DNA from: Paenisporosarcina antarctica
GTDB taxonomy: Bacteria; Bacillota; Bacilli; Bacillales_A; Planococcaceae
Reading direction: 5' to 3'
Assembly (NCBI RefSeq): GCF_004367585.1
Contig: NZ_CP038015.1
Location: 3,292,001 to 3,356,000 of the forward strand
Length of the DNA stretch: 64,000 bases
Shown here piece by piece: positions 51,816-60,695 of the stretch. Each line of letters starts with the position of its first letter. The first letter of the stretch is position 1. A model generated the notes under the pieces. The model did no database searches, was not told the origin of the DNA, and saw only the letters and a program-made list of their open reading frames with translations. The position numbers were made by a program, and so were the translations under genes.

Positions 51816-52252
51816 TTGAATTATCAGAATTTATTTTATTTTACAAAAGTAAAGGTGACTATTTGGTGAGTTGATTATGCTGGTGAGGCGTTGAGCGAGT
51901 TGAGGTTTGAAATTTTGTTAAGCTTCCAAAATAATTTGAAAATATTTTTCACAAAGGGAGAACTTTTTTAAGATTGTCGAGTTGGTGAGAGGATTACTTT
52001 GCAAATCAAAGTAAAACGTAGAAAATACAGTCAGGGACACAGGATTTTAAAAAGCAGTTTCCAAAAGGTGGTACTTACACCTTTAAAACAACCTTATTTC
52101 ATTTGAGATTGAACAGTTTTCGCTAAACAATGCGCTTCTATATACTAGTAACTAGTTTATAAGCAGCGATTACCCGTAAACTTCCGACATCTGTATGTAT
52201 AAAATTGAATTTTGTGTTGCTGCTAGGTACCCGATTTTTAAGCTGAACAAAA

Positions 52253-52294
52253 TTATAAAAAGCATTCCGGTGAGAGCCGGAATGCTTTTTATAA
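52253..52294 (-). terminator. Terminator of the eut/mdh operon
   Basis: A perfect 18-bp stem TTATAAAAAGCATTCCGG / CCGGAATGCTTTTTATAA with loop TGAGAG. It overlaps the mdh stop codon and ends the long leftward microcompartment operon. Confidence 0.9.
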
Positions 52295-53230
52295 TTGACA
52301 AATTTTAAGCACTGATTTAACGGATTCGACAGATTTGTCTAGTGCTTCTTTTTCTTCGATTGTGAGAGGTATTTCGATTACGCTTTCTATTCCATTCCCG
52401 CCAATGACTGTTGGAACACCAAGGCAGAAATCATTGTATCCATATTCACCTTCCAGATAAGCAATTGCAGGGTATATTCTCTTTTGATCTCGGATAATTG
52501 CACCTGCCATTTCTACAAGTGCAGCTGCCGGTGCGTAGTAAGCACTTCCATTTCCAAGTAAAGAAACGATTTCTCCGCCACCTTTTCTTGTTCGCTCCAC
52601 AATTGCATCCAGACGATCTTGGGGTATGATTTTCTCAAGTGGAATTCCACCTGCATATGAATACCTAACAAGCGGTACCATATCATCTCCGTGCCCCCCT
52701 AGAACAAATCCAGAGATATCTTCCACTGAGATATTCAATTCTTCAGCTACAAATGTATTAAACCGTGCTGTATCTAGTACACCTGATTGGCCAATGACTC
52801 GATTTTTAGGGAAGCCAGTTGTTTTATAACAAACATACGTCATGGCATCTACAGGATTACTTAAAATTAAGATGTAGCTTTCCGGTGCATATTTTTTAAC
52901 TTGTTCAGATACATTACGCATGATTTTTGCATTTATTGTGACTAAATCATCTCTACTCATTCCCGGTTTTCTAGCGATACCTGCAGTAATGATAACCATG
53001 TCTACACCTTGAATATCCCGATAATTAGATGTTCCAGTGATTTTCGCATTAAAGCGTTGAACTGAACCAGATTGGAGAATATCTAGTGCTTTACCTTTTG
53101 CTGGGTTCTCTTGTTCAGGAACGTCTAGTAATACGACATCACCCAAATCTTTCTGCGCTATCATTAAAGCTACAGTGGCACCGGTATAACCCGCACCGAT
53201 TACGGCGATTTTATTTCTATTAAATGCCAA
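52289..53230 (-). CDS. mdh: Malate dehydrogenase at the end of the eut operon
   Basis: A 313-aa NAD+ malate dehydrogenase of the LDH-like type. Nucleotide motif [20 protein letters not shown]; the substrate-specificity loop [15 protein letters not shown] has Arg where lactate dehydrogenases have Gln; catalytic His in [17 protein letters not shown]. The ATG at 53230 lies 23 bp after the shell-protein gene, so it is the last cistron. There is no encapsulation-peptide-like extension. It takes the slot often filled by alcohol dehydrogenase EutG and might reoxidise NADH from EutE (inference); it could also be an ordinary TCA enzyme captured in the operon. Confidence 0.88.
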   Translation of the reverse strand: MAFNRNKIAVIGAGYTGATVALMIAQKDLGDVVLLDVPEQENPAKGKALDILQSGSVQRFNAKITGTSNYRDIQGVDMVIITAGIARKPGMSRDDLVTINAKIMRNVSEQVKKYAPESYILILSNPVDAMTYVCYKTTGFPKNRVIGQSGVLDTARFNTFVAEELNISVEDISGFVLGGHGDDMVPLVRYSYAGGIPLEKIIPQDRLDAIVERTRKGGGEIVSLLGNGSAYYAPAAALVEMAGAIIRDQKRIYPAIAYLEGEYGYNDFCLGVPTVIGGNGIESVIEIPLTIEEKEALDKSVESVKSVLKICQL

Positions 53231-53253
53231 ATATGCTCACCCTTTCACAAACA

Positions 53254-53613
53254 TTATGCATCTGTCTTTTTTGCACTCTGTACTTTTGGACCTGGCTTAG
53301 GTTCGGATTGTTGATGTTTCTGTTGTTCATAATTAGTATAATCAAGGGGATCAACCATATTACGAACGGATTCGTCCGGTCGCGGAATAACATGAGCTCC
53401 TAAAAGTTCTCCTACACGCTTCGCTGCTTCACGGCCAGCATCTACGGCTGCTTGTACTGCACCAACATCTCCTTGAATAATTACCGTCACGATTCCACCA
53501 TCTACAAATTCTTGTTTAATTAACGTGACATTCGCAGCTTTAATCATGGCGTCCGCCGCTTCAATAGATCCGATTAATCCTTTTGTTTCAATCATTCCAA
53601 TTGCTTGTCCCAT
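53254..53613 (-). CDS. eutM: BMC hexameric shell protein with C-terminal extension (EutM-like)
   Basis: A 119-aa single-BMC-domain protein. Domain at about 3-90: IGMIETKGLIGSIEAADAMI, VDGGIVTVIIQGDVGAVQAA, VGELLGAHVIPRPDE. After the domain a hydrophilic tail of about 30 residues (YEQQKHQQSEPKPGPKVQ) ends the protein, longer than in the EutM copy at 54797. I start at the ATG at 53613 with AAAGAGGTG upstream. It overlaps eutN by 26 bp. It forms the facets of the microcompartment shell. Confidence 0.92.
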   Translation of the reverse strand: MGQAIGMIETKGLIGSIEAADAMIKAANVTLIKQEFVDGGIVTVIIQGDVGAVQAAVDAGREAAKRVGELLGAHVIPRPDESVRNMVDPLDYTNYEQQKHQQSEPKPGPKVQSAKKTDA

Positions 53614-53890
53614 CGATTTCACCTCTTTCCACTTCTGTTGAATCAATTATCCCAATAATTACTGCATCAATTAGTATGGGGTTATCTTTGTCTATAAAAC
53701 GTGATGAACCACCACTTGTTACAAGGACATGATCACCTTTTCCAGCACCGATACGGTCAGCAGCTACAAAGTGCGTCCTTACTGCTTTTCCATACGCATC
53801 CACAGGTTGAATAATTAGTAGTTTTAAACCTTGTAAACCTTCTTCTTTGCGTGTTGCCCAAACGTTTCCGATAACTCTTCCTAATCGCAT
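53588..53890 (-). CDS. eutN: EutN/CcmL pentameric vertex protein
   Basis: A 100-aa BMC vertex (BMC-P) protein. It starts MRLGRVIGNVWATRKEEGLQ, then LKLLIIQPVD, HFVAADRIGAGKGDHVLVTS and IIGIIDSTEV, all typical. Pentamers cap the vertices of the polyhedral shell. The ATG at 53890 has AAAAGGTGA upstream. It lies between pduL and the second EutM. Confidence 0.93.
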   Translation of the reverse strand: MRLGRVIGNVWATRKEEGLQGLKLLIIQPVDAYGKAVRTHFVAADRIGAGKGDHVLVTSGGSSRFIDKDNPILIDAVIIGIIDSTEVERGEIDGTSNWND

Positions 53891-53907
53891 GCCGTAATCA
53901 CCTTTTT

Positions 53908-54771
53908 CTAATTTCTAATCGAAATAGATTTCCCAAGCTCTCGTGCTGTATCTCGAGCTAGAGCTGTGACGATTGTTCCTTTTTCAATCATAATTTCATT
54001 TTCTTTAATTTCTCTTATATCATCATTTGAAAGTAATTTCTTTAAATAATCATGGTGCTTTTTAACTGAAATTATTTCCGGTAACGAATTTTGCTCTTTT
54101 AATCTTGGGTGTTCTTCAACAGCTCGTCCAATATGTCCAAATGCACTTTGTTTAATTAAACCTGCATTTGCTTCATCTGTGTCAATATGCATTTCGAGAC
54201 AATATCGTTCAGAAACCCTAATCTTTACATTTTGGTAGGCAATCGGTCGAACTCCATCTACTTCTACTGTTACATACTCGCCGCTTTTTAAACCCAAACG
54301 CTTTGCGTCATGTGGATCCATGTGTATATGGGCTTGGGCAATGATTAATCCTTCATCGAGATAAAGACTTCCTTTTGGCCCAATCATTGTAAATGCAGCA
54401 GAGCCATTAATATTACCTGAATCACGAAGTGGTGGCTTTACACCGAGCTTCATAGCATCTGTCCAGCTAACTTCCGCTTGCGTCAATGAGCGTGCAGGAC
54501 CAAGTACGCGAACGCGTTCAATACTTCCTCTTGGTCCTGCGATTACTACTGTCTCATTCGCTGCAAATTGATCTGGTTGGGATAAATCATCTTTTTTTGT
54601 TAATTTATACCCACCACCAAATATTACCTCGATATGTTCTTGCGACAAATGAACGTGACGAGCAGAAACAGCAATTGGGATTGCATTTGTAGGAAGCGCT
54701 TGCGCTACTTCTACATTTCCCAATTGACTGAGAACTTCCCCTACAATTTTTTCAATCAATTGCTGGTTCAA
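53908..54771 (-). CDS. pduL: PduL-type phosphotransacylase with targeting peptide and C-terminal extension
   Basis: About 287 aa. It converts acetyl-CoA plus phosphate to acetyl phosphate and CoA inside the compartment. Start: TTG at 54771 with AAAGGCGG upstream. Residues 1-20 (NQQLIEKIVGEVLSQL) are an amphipathic encapsulation peptide. The PduL domains follow: IPIAVSARHVHLSQEHIEVI with zinc-type His, and GPKGSLYLDEGLIIAQAHIH. Beyond the usual end (about residue 210) lies an extension ending GTIVTALARDTARELGKSIS. It replaces the Pta-type EutD of enterobacteria; with EutP it can make ATP from acetyl-CoA. Confidence 0.9.
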   Translation of the reverse strand: MNQQLIEKIVGEVLSQLGNVEVAQALPTNAIPIAVSARHVHLSQEHIEVIFGGGYKLTKKDDLSQPDQFAANETVVIAGPRGSIERVRVLGPARSLTQAEVSWTDAMKLGVKPPLRDSGNINGSAAFTMIGPKGSLYLDEGLIIAQAHIHMDPHDAKRLGLKSGEYVTVEVDGVRPIAYQNVKIRVSERYCLEMHIDTDEANAGLIKQSAFGHIGRAVEEHPRLKEQNSLPEIISVKKHHDYLKKLLSNDDIREIKENEIMIEKGTIVTALARDTARELGKSISIRN

Positions 54772-54796
54772 ATCGCTTCCGCCTTTCAATTAAAAA

Positions 54797-55084
54797 TTAA
54801 TTGTCTGATTTAGGTAAAATCATTTCCAATTCATCATGTGGTCTTGGAATGACGTGAACAGATAACAATTCGCCTACACGTTGAGCTGCCGCTGAACCTG
54901 CATCTGTAGCTGCTTTAACAGCTCCTACATCACCACGTACTAAAACAGTTACAATTCCGCCACCTACATGTACTTTTCCAACTAAATGTACGCTCGCTGC
55001 TTTAACCATTGCATCTGCCGCTTCAATTGCACCAATTAATCCTTTAGTTTCTACCATTCCTAATGCTGTACCTTGTTTATTCAT
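54797..55084 (-). CDS. eutM: BMC hexameric shell protein EutM
   Basis: A 95-aa canonical single BMC domain: [60 protein letters not shown]. The main facet protein; the pore loop GGGI is visible. The ATG at 55084 has AGGAGGAAACAGAG upstream. It lies between eutE and pduL. Very close to the copy at 53254 over the domain, which suggests a local duplication. Confidence 0.94.
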   Translation of the reverse strand: MNKQGTALGMVETKGLIGAIEAADAMVKAASVHLVGKVHVGGGIVTVLVRGDVGAVKAATDAGSAAAQRVGELLSVHVIPRPHDELEMILPKSDN

Positions 55085-55106
55085 CTCTGTTTCCTCCTAA
55101 TAATTA

Positions 55107-56615
55107 TTATTTAGATAATTGTTTTACAATTTCACTGACTAAGTCTTTTACCATTTCTGGATCAACAGTTTGATTTGAATCTAATGAGTTCAAAACATTT
55201 GACACTACTTGATTTGTAATACTTTCGTCTGAATCTGTTACTTGTTTCAGAAGTTGTAATTCTTTAATGCCATAAGCCATTCGTTTAATATTAATTAAAT
55301 GCTTTGCTGTTACATTATCAGAGGTGATATTCCCACCAAATGTCCCGCAACCTAATGTCATGGAAGGTACCAAACCAGTTGTTCCACCAACTGCTCCCAC
55401 CGATGACATCGTGTTTACTAATATACGGGAGACAGGCATATCAATCGCAAATTCGCGGGCTATAGCATCTGTTTCCGTATGGATGGCTAGTGAATGTCCC
55501 CTTCCACCTAAATTTAACAGTGACAAGCAAATCTCTTTTGCGTGATTCACATCCGATGCCACATACATGCCAAAGATGGGAGAAAGTTTTTCAAGAGAAA
55601 AAGGAATATCTTTGCCTACTTTCGTTTCCATCCCAACGATGACACGTGTTCCTTCTGGTAATGTGATCCCCGCCAATTTAGCAATTACTTGTGGACTCTT
55701 TCCGACGATATCAGGATTTACTTTCCCTGGAATCGGGGAAATCACTTTTTCCATTACTCGTTTTTCTTCATCAGATAATGTATACGCTCCATTTTTCTTT
55801 AACTCACGTTTTACTAGTTCTAAAACGTTTCGGTCTACTACTATGGCTTGTTCTGTAGCACAGATCGTTCCATAATCAAAAGATTTACTGTTAATGATGT
55901 TCTCAACAGCTTTCTCGATTTTCGCGGATCGTTCTATAAAAACAGGAACGTTTCCTGGTCCGACACCGTATGCAGGTTTCCCCGAACTATATGCTGCTTT
56001 AACTAATGCACCACCACCAGTTGCCAAGATCAAGTTCACATCACGATGTTGCATCAATTTTTGTGTTGCTTCCATCGAGGACATCGTTAGGCATTGAATC
56101 AATCCATTTGGCGCACCCGCAGCTACTGCGGCGGCATCACAAACCTTTAACGCTTCATGTGTACATTGAACTGCATACGGATGAGGGCTAACTACGATTG
56201 AGTTTCTTGTTTTTAAAGCAATCAGCGTTTTAAAAAATGCGGTAGATGTTGGATTTGTCGTTGGAATGATTGCAGCCACAACACCAAAAGGAGCGGCTAT
56301 CTCTACAACTTGATTTACTTTGTCTTCTCTAACCACACCTACTGTCTTTAAATCTTTAATGCTTTCGTAAACGCCTCTAGAGCCAACCTCGTTTTTTATG
56401 GTTTTATGAGCTGCTACACCCATTCCAGTTTCATCAACTGCCAATTTGCCAAGTCGTTCTGCCTGTTTAAATGATGCATCAGCCACAGCCTGAACAATCC
56501 GGTCCACTTGTTCTTGTGTAAAACTCATATAAACCAATTGCGCTTCTTTTGCAGCTTGCACAGCCGAACGCATTTCCTGAAGAGCTAGTAAATCTGGATC
56601 TATTGCTGTTACCAC
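55107..56615 (-). CDS. eutE: Acetylating acetaldehyde dehydrogenase EutE
   Basis: A 502-aa CoA-acylating aldehyde dehydrogenase: acetaldehyde + CoA + NAD+ to acetyl-CoA + NADH in the compartment. Motifs: [51 protein letters not shown], catalytic Cys in [13 protein letters not shown], and [20 protein letters not shown]. The C-terminal tail after about 465 ([17 protein letters not shown], then [17 protein letters not shown]) holds two amphipathic helices that look like encapsulation peptides; many EutE proteins carry theirs at the N-terminus. The start is GTG at 56615 with AGGAGGGAG upstream. Confidence 0.92.
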   Translation of the reverse strand: MVTAIDPDLLALQEMRSAVQAAKEAQLVYMSFTQEQVDRIVQAVADASFKQAERLGKLAVDETGMGVAAHKTIKNEVGSRGVYESIKDLKTVGVVREDKVNQVVEIAAPFGVVAAIIPTTNPTSTAFFKTLIALKTRNSIVVSPHPYAVQCTHEALKVCDAAAVAAGAPNGLIQCLTMSSMEATQKLMQHRDVNLILATGGGALVKAAYSSGKPAYGVGPGNVPVFIERSAKIEKAVENIINSKSFDYGTICATEQAIVVDRNVLELVKRELKKNGAYTLSDEEKRVMEKVISPIPGKVNPDIVGKSPQVIAKLAGITLPEGTRVIVGMETKVGKDIPFSLEKLSPIFGMYVASDVNHAKEICLSLLNLGGRGHSLAIHTETDAIAREFAIDMPVSRILVNTMSSVGAVGGTTGLVPSMTLGCGTFGGNITSDNVTAKHLINIKRMAYGIKELQLLKQVTDSDESITNQVVSNVLNSLDSNQTVDPEMVKDLVSEIVKQLSK

Positions 56616-56631
56616 TGTACTCCCTCCTTTC

Positions 56632-57279
56632 TTAGTAATCTAATGGCCTTTTCGCCATATTCATAATAGCGTCTCGAAACGCATTTGCAGCTGCTTGGCA
56701 GGATGATTGACTACCTGTAAGTAATCCTCCGCCAAAGTTTGTTTCAGAAGGAGGTGTAAAAAATTCACATATGCGAACGTCAGCTGACTTTAAAGCTGCA
56801 TTGAGTCCTACAATGGCTTCAATAGGAGGAGCAATCAGATAAGCAAGTGGCTGTCCTTTTGAAATACCTGCCATCTCTCCTAAATAACTCCCACAACTTG
56901 AAATTGTTTTAGCATATAAAACATGATTGACATCATCATTTATTGCTTCGAAGTATGCATTATTCTCGATAGTGATGCGAATCGAATCTAATCCACTTTT
57001 CACTTCCTCTGGAGAAGAACCCGCTATGATGCCGATGAATTCTCCCGAAAGTGGACCAGATGCATGAGCAGCTCCAGCGTAAAAACTCTTTGCATATACT
57101 ACTTCCACATCAGATGTTTTAGTTGCTTCATCAGCAGCCGTATTGCCAATATCATCAATCGTCGTTGTGAACAAACCTAAACTTCGCTGATATGGCATTA
57201 ACTTAAATTTCTCAGCTAACCCCTCATCTACATTAGGAATGACTTGCATAGATAAAATTTCAGCATGAATTTTTTTCAT
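56632..57279 (-). CDS. eutL: EutL tandem-BMC shell protein
   Basis: About 215 aa, a trimer-forming tandem-BMC protein with a gated pore. Starts MKKIHAEILSMQVIPNVDEG; then GNTAADEATKTSDVEVVYAK, FYAGAAHASGPLSGEFIGII, and in the second half AYLIAPPIEAIVGLNAALKS and GGGLLTGSQSSCQAAANAF. I start at the ATG at 57279, which gives the family N-terminus; a GTG at 57297 is possible. It lies directly after eutC (eutC stop 57298). Confidence 0.92.
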   Translation of the reverse strand: MKKIHAEILSMQVIPNVDEGLAEKFKLMPYQRSLGLFTTTIDDIGNTAADEATKTSDVEVVYAKSFYAGAAHASGPLSGEFIGIIAGSSPEEVKSGLDSIRITIENNAYFEAINDDVNHVLYAKTISSCGSYLGEMAGISKGQPLAYLIAPPIEAIVGLNAALKSADVRICEFFTPPSETNFGGGLLTGSQSSCQAAANAFRDAIMNMAKRPLDY

Positions 57280-57297
57280 CGTAAAACTGTACACCAC

Positions 57298-58278
57298 CTA
57301 TTCTTCCTTCTTAACAAGAGAAACACCACTAGCTTCATACTTTAAGATTTTCTGTATTAGTGTTCCTAAATACGCTCCTGCCTCCACCGGAGGAATGCCA
57401 CCTTTGTGAATATTAGAAACAACCATCCGCTCAGCCTCAATCGTTCCCAATCGCGGTTTGTAACAAATGTACGCACTTAATGATTCCGCAGACACGAGTC
57501 CTGGACGCTCTCCGATAAGGATAATCACGACATCTGGCTGCAGTAATTCCCCAATCTCATCCATTAATGCTACTCGGCCTTTATCGACATAAAAAGTAGT
57601 GCCCATTTCAATTGATAGATTTTTTAATGATTGTTCTAACGACAAGTACACATCTTCTAAATTCTCCTCGAGTGCTTTGGCACTTAAACCATTCGAAGCA
57701 ACGATTTGTATGGTCGGAGAATGTTTACATTTGTCTTTTACAATTTTTTTAGAGTCGTCCGATAATCGTCTTCCTAAATCCGGTCTTCGAATATACTCTT
57801 CTTTATCCAACACCCTAGAATGTACTTGAAAAAAGCCCAAACGTTCTAATATTTCTGGAGGAACCTCACCATAAACAGCGTCTACAGCTGCAGCATGGTC
57901 AAATCTAAATTGAAGCCACGTGCTTGTTTTCGGTCTTGTACCAGCTCTTCCAACTGCAATTCTAGCTGGAGTTTTATTACGAAGTTCTTCTAAGTAATCC
58001 TCTTTTTTCTTATCAATCAATGTTGTTTCCTTATTAGTCTTACGCGATATTATGTTGTTCGGCTTTTTTTCTTTCACAGATGCATTGAAGAACTTAACAT
58101 CCCCCTTTGGAGATGCACGTACCTTTTCTTCAGTCATACGATTTCCGGCGAAAGTCTCTTGAAATAACTTAACAGGCATCTGTTTGTTGTCTTTTTGATG
58201 ATCATCTGTATTCAAGTTATTCGTTTGAAGTTTTTCAACTACCATCTTGGTAATCTTCTCAATGAGTTGTTCATTCAC
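57298..58278 (-). CDS. eutC: Ethanolamine ammonia-lyase small subunit EutC
   Basis: About 326 aa. The small subunit of the B12-dependent lyase that splits ethanolamine to acetaldehyde and ammonia. The core begins near residue 100 (RIAVGRAGTRPKTSTWLQFR, FDHAAAVDAVYGEVP) and continues with IVASNGLSAKALEENLEDVY and IILIGERPGLVSAESLSAYI. The first 20 residues (NEQLIEKITKMVVEKLQTNN) form an amphipathic targeting peptide, joined by a Lys-rich linker of about 75 residues. I favour the GTG at 58278, 9 nt after AGGAG, over the ATG at 58287 that abuts it. It follows eutB by 12 bp. Confidence 0.92.
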   Translation of the reverse strand: MNEQLIEKITKMVVEKLQTNNLNTDDHQKDNKQMPVKLFQETFAGNRMTEEKVRASPKGDVKFFNASVKEKKPNNIISRKTNKETTLIDKKKEDYLEELRNKTPARIAVGRAGTRPKTSTWLQFRFDHAAAVDAVYGEVPPEILERLGFFQVHSRVLDKEEYIRRPDLGRRLSDDSKKIVKDKCKHSPTIQIVASNGLSAKALEENLEDVYLSLEQSLKNLSIEMGTTFYVDKGRVALMDEIGELLQPDVVIILIGERPGLVSAESLSAYICYKPRLGTIEAERMVVSNIHKGGIPPVEAGAYLGTLIQKILKYEASGVSLVKKEE

Positions 58279-58290
58279 AGATGTCATCTC

Positions 58291-59655
58291 CTAACGTGTG
58301 AATATAGTAGGGTCCCCTGCTCTCGCACTAAGACGACCATTTTCATAAATCCCCATTTTTTCAAGCCATTTCAAATATTCAGGTGCAGGTGTTTTCCCAA
58401 ATGTTTGCAATAATGTTGCTACATCGTGATAGCTCATTGATTGATAATTCAGCATCACATCGTCACCCATTGGTGTTGCGATGATGAAATTCACACCTGC
58501 TGCTGATAACAGAACACCTAAATCTTCAATGTCATTTTGATCCGCCTTTATATGGTTCGTATAACAAATGTCGACCCCCATAGGTATGCCGTGCATTTTA
58601 CCCATGAAATGATCTTCTAGTCCAGCACGTATAACTTGTTTGTTGTTATACAAGTACTCTGGTCCAATAAAACCAACTACCGTGTTTACAATATATGGGT
58701 CAAAATGTCTTGCAAAACCATAGTTGCGGGACTCGAGAGTTAGTTGATCAATTCCATGGTGAGCTTCTGCTGATAATTCGGAACCTTGACCAGTTTCAAA
58801 ATACATGACTTGCGGACCCGATCCCGTTCCTTGCTTTAAAGCTAACTCTCTTGCTTCTCCAATAAGCTCTGCGGTTATTCCAAACGAACGATTCGCTATT
58901 TCTGTTCCTGCAATACTTTGAAATATCATGTCTGCAGGTGCGCCTTGCTCAATTGCTTTCATCTGTGTTGTCACGTGCGCTAATACACAGTTTTGCGTAG
59001 GGATTTCCCATTCTTGAATAAAGTCTTTTGTGGCATGTAGTAACCGTTTAACGCTTTCAACCGAATCGTTAACAGGGTTTATACCGATTACCGCGTCACC
59101 AATTCCATAAGACAATCCATCTTTAAGAGATGCTATCATTCCATCTACATTGTCAGTCGGATGGTTTGGTTGTAAGCGTGAAGACATAGTTCCTTTATGA
59201 CCAATCGTTATATTACAAGTTGTTAATATTTCAACTTTATTTGCTGCATGGACTAAATCCAGGTTAGACATGAGTTTGGCAACAGCCGCTATCATTTCGG
59301 AGTTTAATCCCTTGCTAATACGTTTAAGCTCACGATCACCCACTTTGTTACTCAATATATATTCCCTTAATTCAGCGACACTCCAATTTTTTAATTCACC
59401 AAAGATTCTTTCGTTAACATCTCCCTCAATAATTCTAGAAACTTCGTCATTTTCGATTGGAATTAAAGTGTGGTTACGGATTTCACTTAATAGGATTTCA
59501 CTAAGGACCACTTTTGCGGCAATTCGTTCTTGCACGGTTTCCGCTGCAATACCCGCTAGACGGTCCCCTGATTTTTCCTCATTCGCTTTTGCCATGACTT
59601 CCTTCAAATCAGTAAATGTATAACTTATACCACCTAAAATTGTATTTAAATTCAT
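58291..59655 (-). CDS. eutB: Ethanolamine ammonia-lyase large subunit EutB
   Basis: A 454-aa TIM-barrel subunit that binds ethanolamine and adenosylcobalamin. It starts MNLNTILGGISYTFTDLKEV, then SGDRLAGIAAETVQERIAAK, TCNITIGHKGTMSSRLQPNH, GLSYGIGDAVIGINPVNDSV, TGQGSELSAEAHHGIDQLTL and MGVDICYTNHIKADQNDIED, all strongly conserved. I start at the ATG at 59655 (AAGGGTG upstream), dropping 28 extra residues. A terminator and an overlapping hexaloop hairpin lie in its leader, so its expression is likely controlled by EutV antitermination. Confidence 0.95.
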   Translation of the reverse strand: MNLNTILGGISYTFTDLKEVMAKANEEKSGDRLAGIAAETVQERIAAKVVLSEILLSEIRNHTLIPIENDEVSRIIEGDVNERIFGELKNWSVAELREYILSNKVGDRELKRISKGLNSEMIAAVAKLMSNLDLVHAANKVEILTTCNITIGHKGTMSSRLQPNHPTDNVDGMIASLKDGLSYGIGDAVIGINPVNDSVESVKRLLHATKDFIQEWEIPTQNCVLAHVTTQMKAIEQGAPADMIFQSIAGTEIANRSFGITAELIGEARELALKQGTGSGPQVMYFETGQGSELSAEAHHGIDQLTLESRNYGFARHFDPYIVNTVVGFIGPEYLYNNKQVIRAGLEDHFMGKMHGIPMGVDICYTNHIKADQNDIEDLGVLLSAAGVNFIIATPMGDDVMLNYQSMSYHDVATLLQTFGKTPAPEYLKWLEKMGIYENGRLSARAGDPTIFTR

Positions 59656-59705
59656 TATTGAACACCCTTCTTCCGATATCCATATACACTCAATATCCAA
59701 AAATA

Positions 59706-59756
59706 AAAGCGCCTCTACAACTTGAAGAGAATTCTTCAAGTTGTAAAGGCGCCTTT
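59706..59756 (-). terminator. Leader terminator upstream of eutB
   Basis: A stem of about 22 bp with loop ATTC; on the minus strand arms run from AAGGCGCCTTTACAACTTGA to TCAAGTTGTAGAGGCGCTTT, followed by TTATTTTTGG. It lies between eutP and eutB. Confidence 0.85.
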
Positions 59757-59760
59757 GCCT
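59747..59760 (-). promoter_or_regulatory. Candidate EutV (ANTAR) antiterminator hairpin, eutB leader
   Basis: The minus strand reads AGGC-AAAGGC-GCCT: a 4-bp stem with a hexaloop having A at 1 and G at 4, the ANTAR-target rule. It shares bases with the 5' arm of the terminator, so the two structures exclude each other. Confidence 0.6.
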
Positions 59761-59789
59761 AGTTCATTAACTTTTATAATCTCAATATA

Positions 59790-60311
59790 TCAAACATTCC
59801 GTGTATTGTAAAGAGAGTCAAAGAATAGAAGGTTTTCATCTGAAGAATCATCAACATACCTTCTCATCGAATCCACATTGTTACATGTAACAAGTTTTTT
59901 TAAATGTTCGATTCCTAAACCCTGTGTTGAGGAAGTAATCACAATTGGTCCATTGATAATTACAGATTGAATCATTTTAATAGAACGTTCAATATTTGCA
60001 CTTGAATGATCGCTTTTTGTAATGACACCAATCGGTAATTTCGATATACCCATGCTAAATCCATGTGGAAAAACCATTTTCCCACTCGTTGCATCTTGTA
60101 AATATAGAACGTGAGATACTTCAAGTGCTGTCGCCATAATACTTTTGTAGAACATCGGATTTTCCGTATACTCTCCAGGCGTGTCAACTATCCAGTCATA
60201 ATAGATTAACGTTTGCGTTTTAAATGCCTGTACTTCTCTACCTAATAACGCATTTGTTAAAGTAGACTTCCCAGCACCAATTGCACCTATTAACATAGCT
60301 CTATTTTTCAA
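59790..60311 (-). CDS. eutP: EutP/PduV P-loop protein (acetate kinase-type EutP)
   Basis: A 173-aa Ras-like P-loop protein. Walker A is LIGAIGAGKSTLTNALLG; WIVDTPGEYTENP is the switch/Walker B region; GVITKSDHSS matches the base-specificity TKxD motif. EutP of Salmonella has been described as an acetate kinase. Here it would pair with PduL to turn acetyl-CoA into acetate and ATP. The start is TTG at 60311, 14 nt after eutS; the ribosome site AGGGA is weak. It is followed by the eutB leader terminator. Confidence 0.9.
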   Translation of the reverse strand: MKNRAMLIGAIGAGKSTLTNALLGREVQAFKTQTLIYYDWIVDTPGEYTENPMFYKSIMATALEVSHVLYLQDATSGKMVFPHGFSMGISKLPIGVITKSDHSSANIERSIKMIQSVIINGPIVITSSTQGLGIEHLKKLVTCNNVDSMRRYVDDSSDENLLFFDSLYNTRNV

Positions 60312-60325
60312 TTTTTAACACGTCC

Positions 60326-60667
60326 CTATGACTTTGTAATATTCGCTGGTGTGTAACCTAACTTTTCAGATAAAAAGCGATTAATCTCAATCATGGCCAT
60401 GTCTACCTCAGATACACTTCCAACAATAACAAGACTACCAGTAAATCTATCTAAAAATCCAATTCTTACATTTGCAGCTTTTGTCGCTAAATCTCCAGCA
60501 ATAATCACTGTTTCACTGGGTGTGCACGTCATTATTCCTAATGCACCTGCTTCTTGAATACCAAGCTTTTGAAACATATCAGGATCTGGATTTGCTATTA
60601 TATGACTCAGTGTTAGCTGTTTTCCCGGTACAAACTCTTGTATAAACCTTTTTTTCTCTTCACTCAC
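60326..60667 (-). CDS. eutS: BMC shell protein EutS
   Basis: A 113-aa shell protein: SEEKKRFIQEFVPGKQLTLS, HIIANPDPDMFQKLGI, ALGIMTCTPSETVIIAGDLA and GFLDRFTGSLVIVGSVSEVD. EutS hexamers are bent and are thought to form edges. I choose the GTG at 60667 with GAAGGGATAAT upstream, since the longer frame overlaps eutH and adds residues not found in the family. It follows eutH by 28 bp. Confidence 0.93.
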   Translation of the reverse strand: MSEEKKRFIQEFVPGKQLTLSHIIANPDPDMFQKLGIQEAGALGIMTCTPSETVIIAGDLATKAANVRIGFLDRFTGSLVIVGSVSEVDMAMIEINRFLSEKLGYTPANITKS

Positions 60668-60695
60668 ATTATCCCTTCTTTCTAAAGCGCTATGT

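Larger units (their letters stand above)
51708..52288. other. 581-bp gap: amtB promoter and mdh terminator
   Basis: It contains the amtB promoter and GlnR/TnrA box, a larger dyad CATGTTATGTTTC / GAAACATAACATG (about 51730-51772), AT-rich text with no coding signal, and the mdh terminator at its right end. Confidence 0.55.
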
